A DNA stretch of 64,000 nucleotides from Watersipora subatra. Lineage: Eukaryota > Bryozoa > Gymnolaemata > Cheilostomatida > Watersiporidae. The stretch is from the NCBI RefSeq assembly GCF_963576615.1, contig NC_088714.1, positions 38,543,143-38,607,142 on the forward strand, written 5' to 3'. Every line of letters begins with the position of its first letter. Position 1 is the stretch's first letter. The position numbers were made by a program, and so were the translations under genes. Below are positions 49,101-60,184 of the stretch, piece by piece. The notes beneath the pieces are model-generated. The model did no database searches and was not told the DNA's origin. It saw only the letters and a program-made list of their open reading frames with translations.

Positions 49101-52100
49101 TTTTAACTAAATAAGTTTTTTTTTACTATATGTGCTTGAAGTGGGTATTGATATCCCGCTAGTCTCAAGTGCTGTGAGAGATCATCAGGAGTGTCAATAG
49201 AACACAGATAATAAGTATGTGCACAATAATTCACAAATCCTGGAAACTGAACGATGGGAGCAGGTGGTTGTGTGTTGTACGCACCGGAAGCCGAATTTTG
49301 CCACTTTGAATTCTGTGTGAAGCAATCTTTTTTACAATCTCAAACCATGGCACGGGCAGACGAACATACCGAGAGATGTATGTATGCAAATTTAGCAATA
49401 GGCAATGGATGTATAAATACACATTGAAATATTTGTTATCACTCCGGTATGTACATACGCATTACAATAATGAGGTTATAGTGAGTCAAATATTTACTTG
49501 TTTAAAATCTATAAATGAATCACATTTTGACATCGCCAACTGACTTTTAAAAAAATGCAACCTTTTTTCATAATCGTTAGAAGCTGTACAACCTATTTCT
49601 ATCAGACTGCTGAATGGGACTTTTCGGTGCAGGATGTTCTGGCGCAGATTTTTTGGCTTGATGATTTTTGATGCAGAATGTTCGGGCGCAGACATTTAGA
49701 CGCAAGTTACGAGTTTAAAATTCATTAAATTTTTGTTGAGAGTTATTACGGCTCAACAAACTTTAAGCAAAGGAAGAAAGAAAAATTATACATGATAGCT
49801 ATATTTACGTAATTCCCAGGTGTGGTTCACAGATCCTTTAATAGATCTGGTGATGAAAATGTAAACGTTCATGTAATTAATGCAATAGTGATTATAAGTG
49901 AAAAAAGATTCATGAAATAAACCAGCATGGCCCCAGATCATCAGCTGATCAATTGAAGCAATAAAAACAAATTTACTATATAAACGGCAATCTGTGTGTG
50001 TAGATGTTTCTCCACCTTATAGATCGGTTTTTCCTTTTTTTGTCGTACGAATTTCAGTCGTACGAAGCGAACTGAATTAATATGATGTGAGTAGTAAATA
50101 AATTACAGAGCGGTCTTTCTTTTTTCCATTCGGTTGTACGAAGCCAGCTGAATTAATATGAGTAGTAAATACCATACTTTCGGACTATTAGCCACTACTT
50201 TTTCTGATGGTTTGAGCCAATCGGCTTGTATAAAGTGTGTGGCGATTCTGTGGTTTTTCTCTCACCGCTAGGGCGTATTAACCGAAGTCTCCGGTTAGTG
50301 CGCCTCTTTACAGTACCCAACAGCACTGCTCCATTTTAAACAGCACAGTTGCTGCCGTGTTAAAAAGCACCGTCCGAAGTTCTGAGGCCTATACAAAGGT
50401 GCCTATACAGCTATACAAATGCACTACTCATTAAATAAAGTAAATTAATGAGTAGTAATTTACATGTAATTAATATTTACTGCCAACGTGTACCGAGAAG
50501 GCCACGTGAATGTTTGTTTCTTGCGGCCACTGGAAAAACCGCTGTTCTCACCTACTAAATTTCTACATCAAAAAGGTAAGTACTTCTTATTAAATGTTGT
50601 ATTGTCTATGAATTGCCACACTTACACTATATAACCCTTTCACTTGCGTTCATGTACAAATTTAGCTATCTGCCAGCCATTTTGCCGATATTGCTTCATG
50701 ATATGTATACAACATTTTTTTCGGTTTCAAATTCCATCTAGAACGTTTTTTTGGTTATATATTTCATTCTGCCAACATGTTAATAAAAACTGCTATGCAA
50801 AAAATTCATTGTATCTATACTTTGTGCATTGATAAAGTGATGTGAAGCTACAAAGCTAAAATGATCATCTACCATGTTCCTTATTCTTACAAAACTATTA
50901 CTTTCACCACCGTCAGAGTCAGGGCTGCTGTTGCTATTTTAATTATCTGTGTAATCACAAAAATCTAAATAGGTTATAATGTCATCAACATATGTAGTTA
51001 TTTGTTTTTTAACTCGGGTGGCGTTTACAGAACTTGGACAAAAATGTTCATTTTTAAGTCGGAAATTCCCAAACAAAGATTTAAAATTAAGCTTTAGGCT
51101 AATTTTATAGAGAAAACTTAGGACAACACTGTCGCTACTATAAAAGTCCTAAAGATAGTTGGTTATGTTATTAACGAATAATAAAATTCAGTTACTAACA
51201 ATTGCTGGGAAAGTCGCAAAAATTCGTCTGCGGCGGTCGACCATAGAAAACGCATGAGTCTAAATGAGTCTACAGTGAAAGGGTTAAAAACGTTGGATTT
51301 GCCACTGTTTCTGATAGTAAACATGTTCATTTCTTTCCACAGCCAAGATACTTTCACTTTTTTTCTAGCTGCAGCTATGAGTACTACGGAACTACAGATA
51401 CTACAGAACTTGCATGGGTACTACTACTGCGTTTTACCTACTAAATTTCTACGTCAAAAAGGTAAGTACTTCTCATTCAATGTCATTTTTTATGAATTTT
51501 CACAATTCCACTGTTTAATAACTTTAGATTTGCCACTGTTCGCGATAGTAAACATGTTCATTTCCTTCAGCAGCTGAGTTACTAATTTTTTTTCCAGCTA
51601 CGAGTAGGCCTACTGTAAGTTACTACTACAGAACTTGCATGGGTACTCCGAGGGTTGCTATAAGCGATGGTGAGAAAAAAGAGAGCAGCTGATATTGACT
51701 TGCTGTCACCCTACTTTAGCCATGACCAGCTGTACGTCGCTTTCTCAAAAGTAGGCGCAAGCCGAAAACTGTTTGTTCATACACCTGACACAAAAACAAA
51801 AAATTTTGTCTATCCGCAAGTGTTTCGTTGAACTAACATTGTGTTATTTTTATGTCATGCTTGCATTGAATTAACATTATGTTATTGTTGTCATGCTATG
51901 TTTTTCATATTCTGCTATACTTACATATTATCCACATGCAGCATTTTCTAACATATTTTTCAGTATATATATATTTTCATGCATTGTTTTCCTTATTGTA
52001 TCTCATAAACAGGCTATCATGTTGGCGTTATGTTTTATCATTGTAAGGTGCTAATGCTGTATCTGCCTTGACATCATACTGTTTGTGCTGTTATACATAT

Positions 52101-53947
52101 AAATTTTATCGACACAACCTCATTACTGTTTGTATATACCTTGTCAAAACACAGGCTATAGACAAAGAACTGGTGAGCCATGATTAGTGTTTTAAGCATG
52201 TAGAAGTCTCCATTCAATAAATGCCTGCGACAGCAAAATATTTTGTATAATTCTTAAAAGATGCAAAAAATTTTAATACCGCCAGTTAGAAGATCTTCAG
52301 TTTGCCTAGCAATGTCAATTTCATTATCAGTTCTATGTACACAAATAGGGCAACTCCGATTTGAGACTGATGCATTGTAGACTAGCTGTAAAACATATTG
52401 CAGATTTCCATTGTTCTCTCTAGCATTATTGACATGTATGACTGCATATGTGTATGCATAGTCTAATCAAAGCAAAAAATTTCAGTAGACTATATTTGGA
52501 GTTGTTTTACAGTATGAAAAACAACTCTTCATAAACTTCTTGCTGTACGTAAATCTGTTCCCGTGGATAGGTAATGCAGCTAGCGGTTCGGGTTTGGGGT
52601 CGTGGCGTCACTCAGGGATGCGTGTGACAACTTTTTTGCCCAAGTGCGGCGGGAGTCTTCGGGCGCGGCGCTCTGGATGAATGAGTTGGCAAGTGTTAGG
52701 CGATTGATTGCGAGGTGATTGATTGCGAGGTGATTGATTGCGAGGCGATTGATTGCAAGGCGAGTGCAAGGCGATTGATTGCGAGGCGGTTGATTGCGAG
52801 GCGATTGATTGCGAGGCGAGTGCAAGGTAATTGAGTGCGAGGCGAGTGCTACGAGGGCGCGATTGTCAACTGCTCGGCAGGTAAAGGCTGGTCGGCCGAG
52901 TCAGGGCTCGGCGGTCGTCAACTGCAAATATAGACGGGTATGAATCTAGACGGATGAATCTAGAATCTTTACTAGATTTTACACGCATCTAGCTGTAAAA
53001 CACATTGTAGATTTCCATTGTTCCCCCAACATTATTGACTTGTATATGTGTATGCATACTCTGATCAGGGCAACAATTTCAGTAGGCTGCATAATTGGGG
53101 TTGTTTTACAGGATGAAGGACAATTTTCAATAAACCTTATGCTGTACGTGAATCTGTTCCCGTAGGCAGGTAATGCAGCTAGTATGCAATAAAACGTCAA
53201 GTGAGATACTGAACTGACAAGTGTAATATGCCAAACCGAAGTAAAATTTTGGGTTTAGTTTTTCTTACGTATTTCTTATGCATATGCATATACTTATGTG
53301 TGAAGTTTCATGAATAAGATGATGTTTTATGCATTTTCTTGTTATTATCGTTGTGTTATTTATTTACTGCGTATAAGCATAGATAGTTCTTTCAGTGTAA
53401 AAATACCACTAGCAAAAAGTCTGGCGCCAAAATGTTTTGTTCTAGAAAGTTTGTGCCAGAAATTGCTGGAGCAATCAGACTGCCATCATGCAGGAAACTC
53501 ATGTTGGCTTGGCTAATTTTAGCATTCAGAATGGCATGTTGTTCTCAAATTAAAGCATGTAAGATTTAGCTACCTATTGCTTTATTATCTAAATGCTGCA
53601 TCATGTTTTGTCATGCTCCGAAATGGCATGGAAACTAGTCATACATTCGGTCATACCCATTCTTCAATAACTATGTAAAATGAATTAAGTACTTAGGTGA
53701 ATTATCAATGGAAAAGTTTCTAAAGCTATAGATACATCAAAAAGCTTGGCATTGATTTTTTGATCTTATAAGCCCTTACTCTCACTGTCCTCTCTTGCTT
53801 CAGGAAGGTGCGGCAAGTATTCTAGACAGTGATGCTGGAGCTACAGCTATCTTGGACCTTATTGGTAAAGGACGCAAAAGTGAAGGGCTGAGGGAGTCTG
53901 ACCCTACAGCCAGCAACCCAGGAGAACTGGAAGCACCTGTCTTGTGA
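37121..53947 (+). CDS. MEAK7: MEAK7/TLDC1-like TLDc protein, nine coding exons
   Basis: Exons 37121-37264, 38030-38251, 39673-39826, 40299-40492, 41730-41875, 42108-42247, 46420-46538, 47331-47543 and 53804-53947 join in phase to 1476 nt, 491 residues plus stop; the human protein is of similar size. All borders are AG/GT. The start MGNEASSGN has Gly2 and suits N-myristoylation, as known for MEAK7, which sits on lysosomes and links nutrients to mTOR-S6K2 signalling. The TLDc domain spans exons 5-8: WTLLFDSR, VLVVRDTDGNVFGGFSTAPW, NYFYLNTGQETFPNGL, GMGGQINYFALWLDCEYGQG and THS-like AKPLSTTYHSPTLS, then MEVWRV. The last exon (SILDSDAGATAILDLIGKGR) matches the vertebrate tail. The exon 3 acceptor (ACAGAG|AGC) is the least certain. 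Introns hold transposons and minisatellites; exon 8 has partial tandem duplicates upstream. A 5' UTR exon may exist, since CCAG precedes the start closely. Confidence 0.92.
38285..39130. repeat. 37-bp minisatellite, intron 2 of MEAK7
   Basis: About 22 copies of a unit built from GTATATGGAGATGGCTGCTA and GTAAGGGACAGTGAGTG, with few substitutions. Each unit holds GTGAGT, a 5' splice donor-like string. Confidence 0.92.
39290..39600. repeat. 82-bp tandem repeat, intron 2 of MEAK7
   Basis: Units containing GGGGACAAGCATCAGTTAAT and GACAATTGCCAGCTGATATC recur about three times, with shorter partial units after. Confidence 0.8.
39862..40170. repeat. 25-bp minisatellite, intron 3 of MEAK7
   Basis: About twelve units made of GACTCGAGTAAGAG then TCAGCTGTTTA, more diverged at the 3' end. 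It starts about 35 bp after the exon 3 donor. Confidence 0.9.
40545..40790. repeat. 24-bp minisatellite, intron 4 of MEAK7
   Basis: About ten units of TTCACAATGGTATCTCTATT plus ATAT. The open frame on the minus strand is produced by the repeat and is not a gene. Confidence 0.88.
40955..41190 (+). repeat. Dispersed repeat, copy 2 (matches 8186-8560)
   Basis: Same order and orientation of segments as 8186-8560, within intron 4 of MEAK7. Class unknown. Confidence 0.6.
41449..41493. repeat. Perfect 21-bp hairpin, intron 4 of MEAK7
   Basis: Arms 41449-41469 and 41473-41493 are exact complements around a TTT loop; the inner arm reads CACGGCTTGAAGTGG. A perfect, GC-richer stem in AT-rich DNA. Confidence 0.85.
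42715..42830. repeat. Tandem ATCATAATAGTAGTAGTATG repeat, left part
   Basis: Units of about 27-35 bp built on GACATACTTCTATCATAATA and GTAGTAGTA. It continues at 46264-46370 on the far side of the LTR element, so the element inserted into this array. Confidence 0.85.
42831..43062 (-). repeat. 3' LTR of the Gag-protease element
   Basis: 232 bp with TGTTGTAT/ATACAACA inverted ends; the same length as the partner at 46032-46263. Confidence 0.93.
43063..43090 (-). other. Polypurine tract of the Gag-protease element
   Basis: The minus strand reads AAAAAGAAAAAAAGAAAGGG then CA immediately before the 3' LTR. Confidence 0.85.
43246..45743 (-). pseudogene. Gag-protease-coiled-coil polyprotein, nearly intact
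   Basis: The start ATG is at 45743. Gag (44868-45743) has a helical capsid-like part and an Arg/Ser/Tyr/Asp-rich tail. After a TGA near 44868 the same frame resumes with two zinc knuckles (CYNCKRSGYEMLSC and CFCCGQRGHVSRYC), then a second TGA at about 44499, then a retropepsin (FPFDTGAEVSIVT, 44070-44483) in the same frame. A small deletion of about 10 bp near 44150, inferred from the old copy, then shifts frame into a 295-residue domain ending at 43246. This domain has a charged coiled coil (RKVAEIEREEEEVRRKSKEK) and a Gly/Ser-rich end. It occupies the place where reverse transcriptase would follow in Gypsy or BEL elements. Two stops and one frameshift make this copy non-coding as it stands, yet the domains are well kept. 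Confidence 0.85.
46013..46031 (-). other. Primer-binding site of the Gag-protease element
   Basis: The minus strand begins TGGCGCAGTTGACGAAGCT directly next to the 5' LTR, with the usual TGG start. The old copy keeps TGGCGCAG. I could not assign the tRNA. Confidence 0.65.
46032..46263 (-). repeat. 5' LTR of the Gag-protease element
   Basis: 232 bp, the partner of 42831-43062, followed by target duplication ACATA. Confidence 0.93.
46264..46370. repeat. Tandem ATCATAATAGTAGTAGTA repeat, right part
   Basis: Continuation of 42715-42830 beyond the LTR element. Confidence 0.85.
46613..47011 (+). mobile_element. Helitron/Helentron-like repeat, copy 5, intron 7 of MEAK7
   Basis: Starts TCTATATCTCAAAGTTCGTC and ends with stem CCCGTGCAACGCCGGG then AATCCGGCTAG|T. 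It contains a 25-bp perfect foldback at 46827-46886. Confidence 0.55.
46827..46886. repeat. 25-bp perfect inverted repeat
   Basis: Arms 46827-46851 and 46862-46886 are exact complements around a 10-base loop. Copy 1 (5.0-5.4 kb) contains only the right arm, so the left arm is a local inverted duplication. Confidence 0.85.
47151..47330 (+). repeat. Three partial tandem copies of the MEAK7 exon 8 start
   Basis: The first 58 or so bases of exon 8 (GGTATGGGAGGTC...GACTGTGAATATGG) recur at 47151, about 47209 and about 47269, upstream of the true exon at 47331. Copy 1 follows GTACAG and ends at a GTATGT donor-like string, and would read GMGGLMNYFALWLDCEY. Copies 2 and 3 have lost bases or the acceptor. 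Confidence 0.85.
47900..48460. repeat. 16-bp minisatellite with 155-bp higher-order copy, intron 8
   Basis: About 36 units of GCTACATGTAAGTCAT or the shorter GCTACATGTAAGTGT. A block holding AAGTTGGGC recurs exactly 155 bp apart (48108 and 48263), showing a secondary amplification. Every unit contains GTAAGT. Confidence 0.9.
48465..49990. other. Intron 8 sequence with no recognised feature
   Basis: Noncoding AT-rich DNA between the 16-bp array and the 3.2-kb repeat. The open frames at 49231-49422 and 49486-49695 (minus) show no domain. Confidence 0.4.
49998..53182 (+). repeat. 3.2-kb dispersed repeat, copy 2, uninterrupted
   Basis: Aligns in reverse complement with 11862-14413 plus 19350-20020. 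Helitron-like 3' end GGTAATGCAGCTAG|T at 53169-53183, with an internal duplicate terminus at about 52571-52584. The target of the Gypsy insertion in copy 1 is intact here as ATATG at 50701-50705. It lies in intron 8 of MEAK7. The 5' border is approximate because it falls in a GT-rich run. Confidence 0.75.
52680..52850. repeat. Minisatellite GCGAGGCGATTGATT type
   Basis: Units of about 15 bp, the inverted counterpart of 12170-12450 but shorter, so the array length differs between the two repeat copies. Confidence 0.75.
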
Positions 53948-54055
53948 GCTCTGCACTCAGGTATGTAAACTTATTGCCCTACAGTCTCGACAACAACTGT
54001 GATACCATGAGATAAACAAATAACATTGGCGGTGTGCTCTTGAAAGATACCAGTA

Positions 54056-54945
54056 GATCAGTAAATAAATAAATATGTTGGATAAATAAAAATAGATCAG
54101 TACATAATATAGAAGTAAGTAAGCTATAAGTAATATATCGGTACATAATATAAAAGACAATAAGCTATAAGTAGTAGATCAGTACATTATATAGAAGACA
54201 GTAAGCTATAAGTAATAGATCATGGCATAATATAGAAGACAGTAAGCTATAAGTAATAGATCAGTACATTATATAGAAGACAGTAAGCTATAAGTAATAT
54301 ATCAGTACATTATATAGAAGACAGTAAGCTATAAATAATAGATTAGTACATAATATAGAAGAGAGTAAGCTATAAGTAATAGATCAGTACATAATATAGA
54401 AGACAGTAAGCTATAAGTAATAGATCAGTACATTATATAGAAGACAGTAAGCTATAAATAATAGATTAGTACATAATATAGAAGAGAGTAAGCTATAAGT
54501 AATAGATCAGTACATAATATAGAAGACAGTAAGCTATAAGTAATAGATCAGTACATTATATAGAAGACAGTAAGCTATAAGTAATAGATCAGTACATAAT
54601 ATAGAAGACAGTAAGCTATAAGTAATAGATCAGTACATAATATAGAAAACAGTAAACTATAAGTAATAGATCAGTACATAATATAGAAGACAGTAAGCTA
54701 TAAGTAATAGATCAGTACATAATATAGAAGACAGTAAGCTATAAATAATATATCAGTACATTATATAGAAGACAGTAAGCTATAAGTAATATATCAGTAC
54801 ATAATATAGAAGACAGTAAGCTATAAGTAATAGATCAGTACATAATATAGAAGACAGTAAGCTATAAGTAATAGATCAGTACATAATATAGAAAACAGTA
54901 AGCTATAAGTAATAGATCAGTACATAATATAGAAGACAGTAAGCT
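54056..54945. repeat. 41-bp minisatellite downstream of MEAK7
   Basis: About 21 units of AGAAGACAGTAAGCTATAAG plus TAATAGATCAGTACATAATAT, beginning about 110 bp after the stop codon. It could lie in the 3' UTR. Confidence 0.92.
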
Positions 54946-54949
54946 AGAA

Positions 54950-56520
54950 TTTTTTCAAGCCACTGCTTTAGGACCTGTCTAGAAAGGAACATATAATTTC
55001 ATAAGAAGTTAAATTCATTCCAACTAAATGATTGTATCTGCTTAACTGTTTCTCCTGATCATTCTAGACTGCACTGGCTTTCTTATATCCTACTGCAGGG
55101 ATGTAGAGGATCATGGCCAAATGACTTTGGCCATGATCTTCTACACCCAAATCTTACAAGTTAAATATCCACAACGAGCTGAAGATGTGCATTTTTACTA
55201 CACGAAAGCATGCAATTGTTTCTGTATATTTTAAAAAGGTGTCGAGTAAAAAACCTTTATTTATATGCATAGTTCGACTAAAGTTCAGTGAATGTGTTGT
55301 AATAAATACGTCTATTGTCTTGTATGTCTGATATGAGTGAGAGAGAAAATGATGAGAAGGCTTTGACTTGACAATATTATCAAAACGCGGTTTTTTCTAC
55401 TTACAGCAACTCTTATAAGTTCATGTAAAAGAGTTTTTGTAAGTCTGTGTTCTGCGATGGCTTTTCACAAAATTCATTGCTGAAAACAATGGTTTACATA
55501 GGTAAGTTGAGGCAAGCAAGTAAGTAGTTTTTTAGCTAGACTAGTAGTTATTGGGTACTTTTAGCTGGACTAGTAGTTATTGGCTACTTTTCAAAGCTTA
55601 CTCATGATGACCAAATAAATGACTAAAAATTTATATAAAAATCTTTAAAACCAAGTTTTAAAATAAATATTAAATTTTTTTGATAGCCAACTTGCGAGAT
55701 CCACGAAAAAGGCTAAAAAGACCTAGATCTGCCATTTGGCCATAGCCGCGCTAGTGCATCTTTATTCAACGGCTTAGGAGGTATTCTATGATTGCCTGCA
55801 TTTATGCCCTGTTAATTTTTTATTTTCATTCGCAAATCAATTTGAATACCTCACATAAATCTTTAGTCTAAATGAACATAGTTTAGATTAAGAATCAATG
55901 TGTTTCAAATGTGTTTATGTCGGCTGAAATGTGTACCGGATTGAGTTGAAATAAAAAATCTATTAGGTGAGCTGAGATTGAACGTAAAGCCTTCCTGAGA
56001 GATGAGGAAATGAGGTTGGCACCCAATTTTATGAAATGGCCTCAGAACTGCCATGGTATTATTCCAATACTAGCGCACTCTTTTCAAGCAGCTTTTTGGT
56101 AAAGCAATATCTGTCACGCCCCACTCTGTCGCCACAGATCTTAGTCTATTGTTGCAGATATCAGTTGGGTGTCCTTTATTTCCGTCATTAAGCAGCTGTA
56201 TTACTATTTTTCGTACTTGGCTAGACGCACATATTGCATAAGCCGCAGTAAATGTGCACAGCTCACATTTCTTAAATGTATAAATTTTTGTCTAAAGGAA
56301 GCAAATCTTAATGTAGTGTAAAGTAAATCGGATGCAAATGCTGTGAAATTATTAAGGCTATATTGCTAGCAATCGAACTCTTCTGTAGTGTATAATTTAT
56401 TCCTATGGTTGTTGTCATGGGCACAAAATCGCATCAATAGATTTCAGATAGATGATTTTTTAAAGCTATTTGGATCAGTAGGTTCATTTATCAGTTATTG
56501 GTTTTTTTATTGGTTTTTAT
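54950..56520. other. Region without a recognised gene
   Basis: AT-rich noncoding DNA. It includes a hairpin at 55103-55144 (arms of 19 bp with one mismatch, loop TGAC, core GATCATGGCCAAA). Confidence 0.5.
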
Positions 56521-56527
56521 TGGGTTT

Positions 56528-56735
56528 TTTTGTACACTTGCAGGGGTCTTTGTACACTTGCAGGGGTCTTTGTACACTTTCAGGGGTCTTTGTACACTTG
56601 CTGGGGTATTTGTACACTTTCAGGGGCCTTTGTACATTTTCAGGGGTCTTTGTACACTTGTAGGGGTCTTTGTACACTTGCAGGGGTCTTTGTACACTTT
56701 CAGGGGTCTTTGTACACTTGCAGGGGTCTTCAAGT
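56528..56735. repeat. 20-bp minisatellite
   Basis: About ten units of GGGGTCTTTGTACACTTGCA with TTTCA variants. The open frames across it (56388-56934) are repeat products in all three frames. Confidence 0.92.
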
Positions 56736-57384
56736 CACTGTATGCTGGAAACTGCTCACCAGGCTTACTGTTCTGGTTAATGCTATGATATGTCTAGTCT
56801 CACTTCACCTATGTGTGCCACCCAATCGTCAATCAGCTCTCTCACAAATCTTCCACCACCCACCGCAGTTGTCAGACAAGATGACACAAAAGCTGAGTTT
56901 TCATCATTCAACTAGTTTCTCCAACCAACTATGAACAACTGTTTTGTCGTTTGTATACATACGTTTTTGCAGGAAGCTGATAGGTAAATATTTTGAATTT
57001 ATAATGCTAAAGTCAACCTACATGTGCAGTCACTAGAATGTGTTATAATGCAATGTATCTAGTCAGTTACTTCATGTGTCAGTTATTGGGTTCAATCAGA
57101 CATTTATGGTTGTATTAGTCGAGCACATGGAATCGCACAATAGCTCTTTACTAATCTATCCGCTTACCCTCTGATTTGGAGATTTTTCCTAATTCCAAAT
57201 ATGTGCCAAACAATATTTATCAGTGTATGATGGTAACATTCTTTAATGTACAACATGAATATTCGTTTCAACTCAACCTGTTTTATAACCACTATGAACT
57301 GCGGCCTGCTTGCTCACTGTCTTGAGTTGCACTTTTTATTGAACAAAGTTTTTTGCTACATTAATTCATCAAAGTTGATATGTA

Positions 57385-57545
57385 ATAATCCTAGGGTTTT
57401 GTGGAGTGAAAGTTAATTTTTTGTAATATACTAGAGCTTTGTGGAGTGAATCTTGATATATATGTAAATGTAATATACTAAAGCTTCGTGGAGTAAATGT
57501 TAATATATATGTAATATTTTGGATATTTGTGGAGTGTTGATATGA
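57385..57545. repeat. 41-bp minisatellite, left part
   Basis: Diverged units containing CTAGAGCTTTGTGGAGTGAA and TTGATATATATGTAATAT. The same unit resumes at 59229. Confidence 0.8.
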
Positions 57546-57577
57546 AAATGAAAGTTGATATACAGGGCTGTTCTTAA

Positions 57578-57685
57578 AGGTTTACTTGCAACAAAATATG
57601 TGGAAATGTGATTGAAAGCTCTTAAAAGCTCAAAAACAAGCAGTTAATCGCCGCCATCACAAAACCGTCGTAGATTAGAATAATA
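57578..57685 (+). mobile_element. TTAA-flanked repeat, copy E, fragment
   Basis: TTAA (57574-57577) then AGGTTTACTTGCAACAAAAT, an internal deletion, and the AGCTCTTAAAAGCTCAAAAA and CAGTTAATCGCCGCC segments. The right end is missing. Confidence 0.75.
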
Positions 57686-58008
57686 TATAATAATGTAATG
57701 CAACATCAAATCTATGTATCAGCAGAAAGAACTCATCCTCCTCCTTTATTTGGTTTAAAGTTTACTAAGATTAGTTCAAGAGATGTTCAGTAAGACATTA
57801 AAAACCAATCGAAATCATATTAACCGAAATAATCCAGTTTTCTCTTCTTTGTCTTCCTTGTGTTAGAGAAATCTCCTCTATACTATAAAGCTTGGTAAAT
57901 CCATCTGAAGAAAAATGCTGATGGCATTATGTTCTACACAGAGACATTACTTAGTGCTATAAAAGTGCAAGAGCACACCAACAGAGTTGTCAGTATGGCA
58001 GCGCTACA

Positions 58009-59042
58009 ATGAAGAAACATCTCAGCAGTGAAAAGCGTGCCATCATCATCATGCACCCGCGTAAATCTGAAAAATCGGTCAGAAAAATTGTTGAAGAAAT
58101 TAGCATATCAAAGTCAACTTTTGGAAATACCCTCAAGATATGGAAAAAAACAGGTGCGGTCAATGAGAGATGTGGTGGAGAGAAAAAGAACTACAGCAAA
58201 AGAGCTGAGAAAGTTTTGGTTAAACTTTCTCTCAAAAATGGACTTTTTTCTCAAAAGCAAAAGGCTAATCAGTGTAGAGCTGAGTGGAAAATTAAAAGAA
58301 TCTACAGGCACCGTATTAGCACCATCAACCATCCACAAAATCTTCCTTAGAAATGGTCTCTGTGGCGGCAAAGAAAAACAAAATTTTTGCTTGACAGCTC
58401 CAGAGAAAAGCAAAATTGCTTTGGGCAAAAATCATGGGTTTTGGACTAATGCACAATCGGCAAGAGTACTCTTTAGTGATGAGAGCACTTTCGCTATATA
58501 AAACCACTGTGGCAACAATTTTGTTTGTAGAAAACTTGGTGAGTAATACCAACCTAACCGCATTCTCCCAATCATAAAGCATCCAATCTCTGAAATGATT
58601 TGGGGCAGTTTTGCTGCTAGTAGTCCAGCAAGTTTGTGTTGTTGAGGAAACCAAGAAAGCAAAAAATTATGGTGAAGGGCTGGAAAACAAAATGGTTCCA
58701 TCTGCAAGAGATTTGTTCCAAGAAGACAGGTTCTTTTAACAAGATATGCACTTTGTCATACTGCATAAGTCATTCAAAGTTGGTTCTAAGATCAAAACTT
58801 GAAAGTGTTGCGTTGGCCCGCACGGCACAGTCACCAGATCCTAATCTAACAAAGAACTTACGGCAGATGATTGGATACTTAATATCCAAAGACAAGCCAA
58901 CCACCAAAGTCAATTTAATTTAATCTATTATAAAGGCATGGCACAAAGTCGTGAAAAAAGAATATTTATGAAAGTTGGTGGAAAGTATACTCGAGCGCTG
59001 TAGGGCAGTCATTGAAAGTAAAGGCTGACCGACTAAGTACTA
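58009..59042 (+). pseudogene. Tc1/mariner-like transposase, frameshifted
   Basis: An N-terminal helix-turn-helix (KKHLSSEKRAIIIMHPRKSE...SVRKIVEE) continues in another frame with TVLAPSTIHKIFLRNGL, then VLFSDESTFAI (second catalytic Asp), then pieces around PIIKHPISEMIWGSF, WPARTAQSPDPNLTKNL (third catalytic position region) and WHKVVKKEY...LVESILERCRAVIESKG. The order and motifs are those of Tc1-family transposases of about 340 residues. At least three frameshifts and several stops make it dead. The terminal repeats were not located. Confidence 0.85.
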
Positions 59043-59228
59043 GGGCTGCCAAAAATATACCCCCCAATGGCTCTTTTTAGGGCCACCAATCTACAAAAGA
59101 ATTTGTTCCGACTATTAGTCTATTTTTAGAGATAAGAGAACTATTTTTGAACCTGCTACGCTCACTCAAGTTTGTTATCAAACACAGGAAAAGCAGAAAG
59201 GTTTGGTAAAAAGTACATCAATGAGTTT

Positions 59229-59545
59229 GTAGATATAGAGAAAGTTGATATATTTGTAATATCCTAGAGCTTTGTGGAGTGAAGGTTGATATATCTGTAA
59301 TATCCTAAAGCTTTGTGGAGTGAAGGTTGATATATCTGTAAGATTCTAGAGCTTTGTGGAGTGAAGGTTGATGTATCTGTAATATTCTAGAGCTTTATGG
59401 AGTGAAAGTTGATATATCTGTAATATTCTAGAGCTTTGTCGAGTGAAGGTTGATATATCTGTAAGATTCTAGAGCTTTGTGGAGTGAAGGTTGATATACA
59501 TGTATCTGTAATATTCTAGAGATTTGTGAAGTGAATGTTTTAAGA
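59229..59545. repeat. 41-bp minisatellite, right part
   Basis: About eight units of GTGAAGGTTGATATATCTGT plus AATATTCTAGAGCTTTGTGGA. With 57385-57545 it brackets the Tc1-like insertion. Confidence 0.9.
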
Positions 59546-60180
59546 GCAATGGAATGATTGTCACACATCAGCAGTCTAGTGTTGCTCTGCACACTTTTTT
59601 AGCTTCTGTATCTACCAGAGAACACATAAAATCCAAAACCTTCTTATTTATCACTAATTTAGGTATAGTGTGAGGATGAGAGATTGACCTACATGTACAT
59701 TTAATCTCGTCTGTGTATCGTTGGCTGAAGGAAATCATGTGAAACCTGTCATTCTAGTTTATGATCCAAGAGTGTCTAATATTCCTTCTCTGCTCTAACA
59801 CTAATGGAACTGCGGTATATTACTCTTCTGCCTGACTCCTTTGCAGATGTTGAGTGAGCCTACCCTTTTTAGAGAAGCGGTGCTAACAAATGGTACATGA
59901 GTAATGACTACAGTGTATGTACCCAACAGGCACAGAGCCTTGAAGGGTGTCACACAGTCTTCCATTGGGTGGAGGCAGATGGATTTGCTGAGTGACTGTA
60001 AACATTGTTGATGTATTTCGGTCATATATGTGGCATCAGCATTGTGCTGAAACATGGCTACACGTAGTGCCAAGCACTGATAGATGCTAATTCAGTGAGA
60101 GACAGGGGGCAGTTGATATAAAACCTTGGTGTGTTGTGTAGTTTTATCCTGTCAAACAGAAGTCACTGCTGCCTATTGGC
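59546..60180. other. Region without a recognised gene
   Basis: A minus-strand frame at 59801-60073 has no known domain. No other signal. Confidence 0.4.
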
Positions 60181-60184
60181 CACT

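Noticed and set aside
56388..56934. Cys/Phe/Leu-rich peptides resembling membrane repeats
   Set aside because: All three frames are open across the 20-bp minisatellite, so there is no coding selection.
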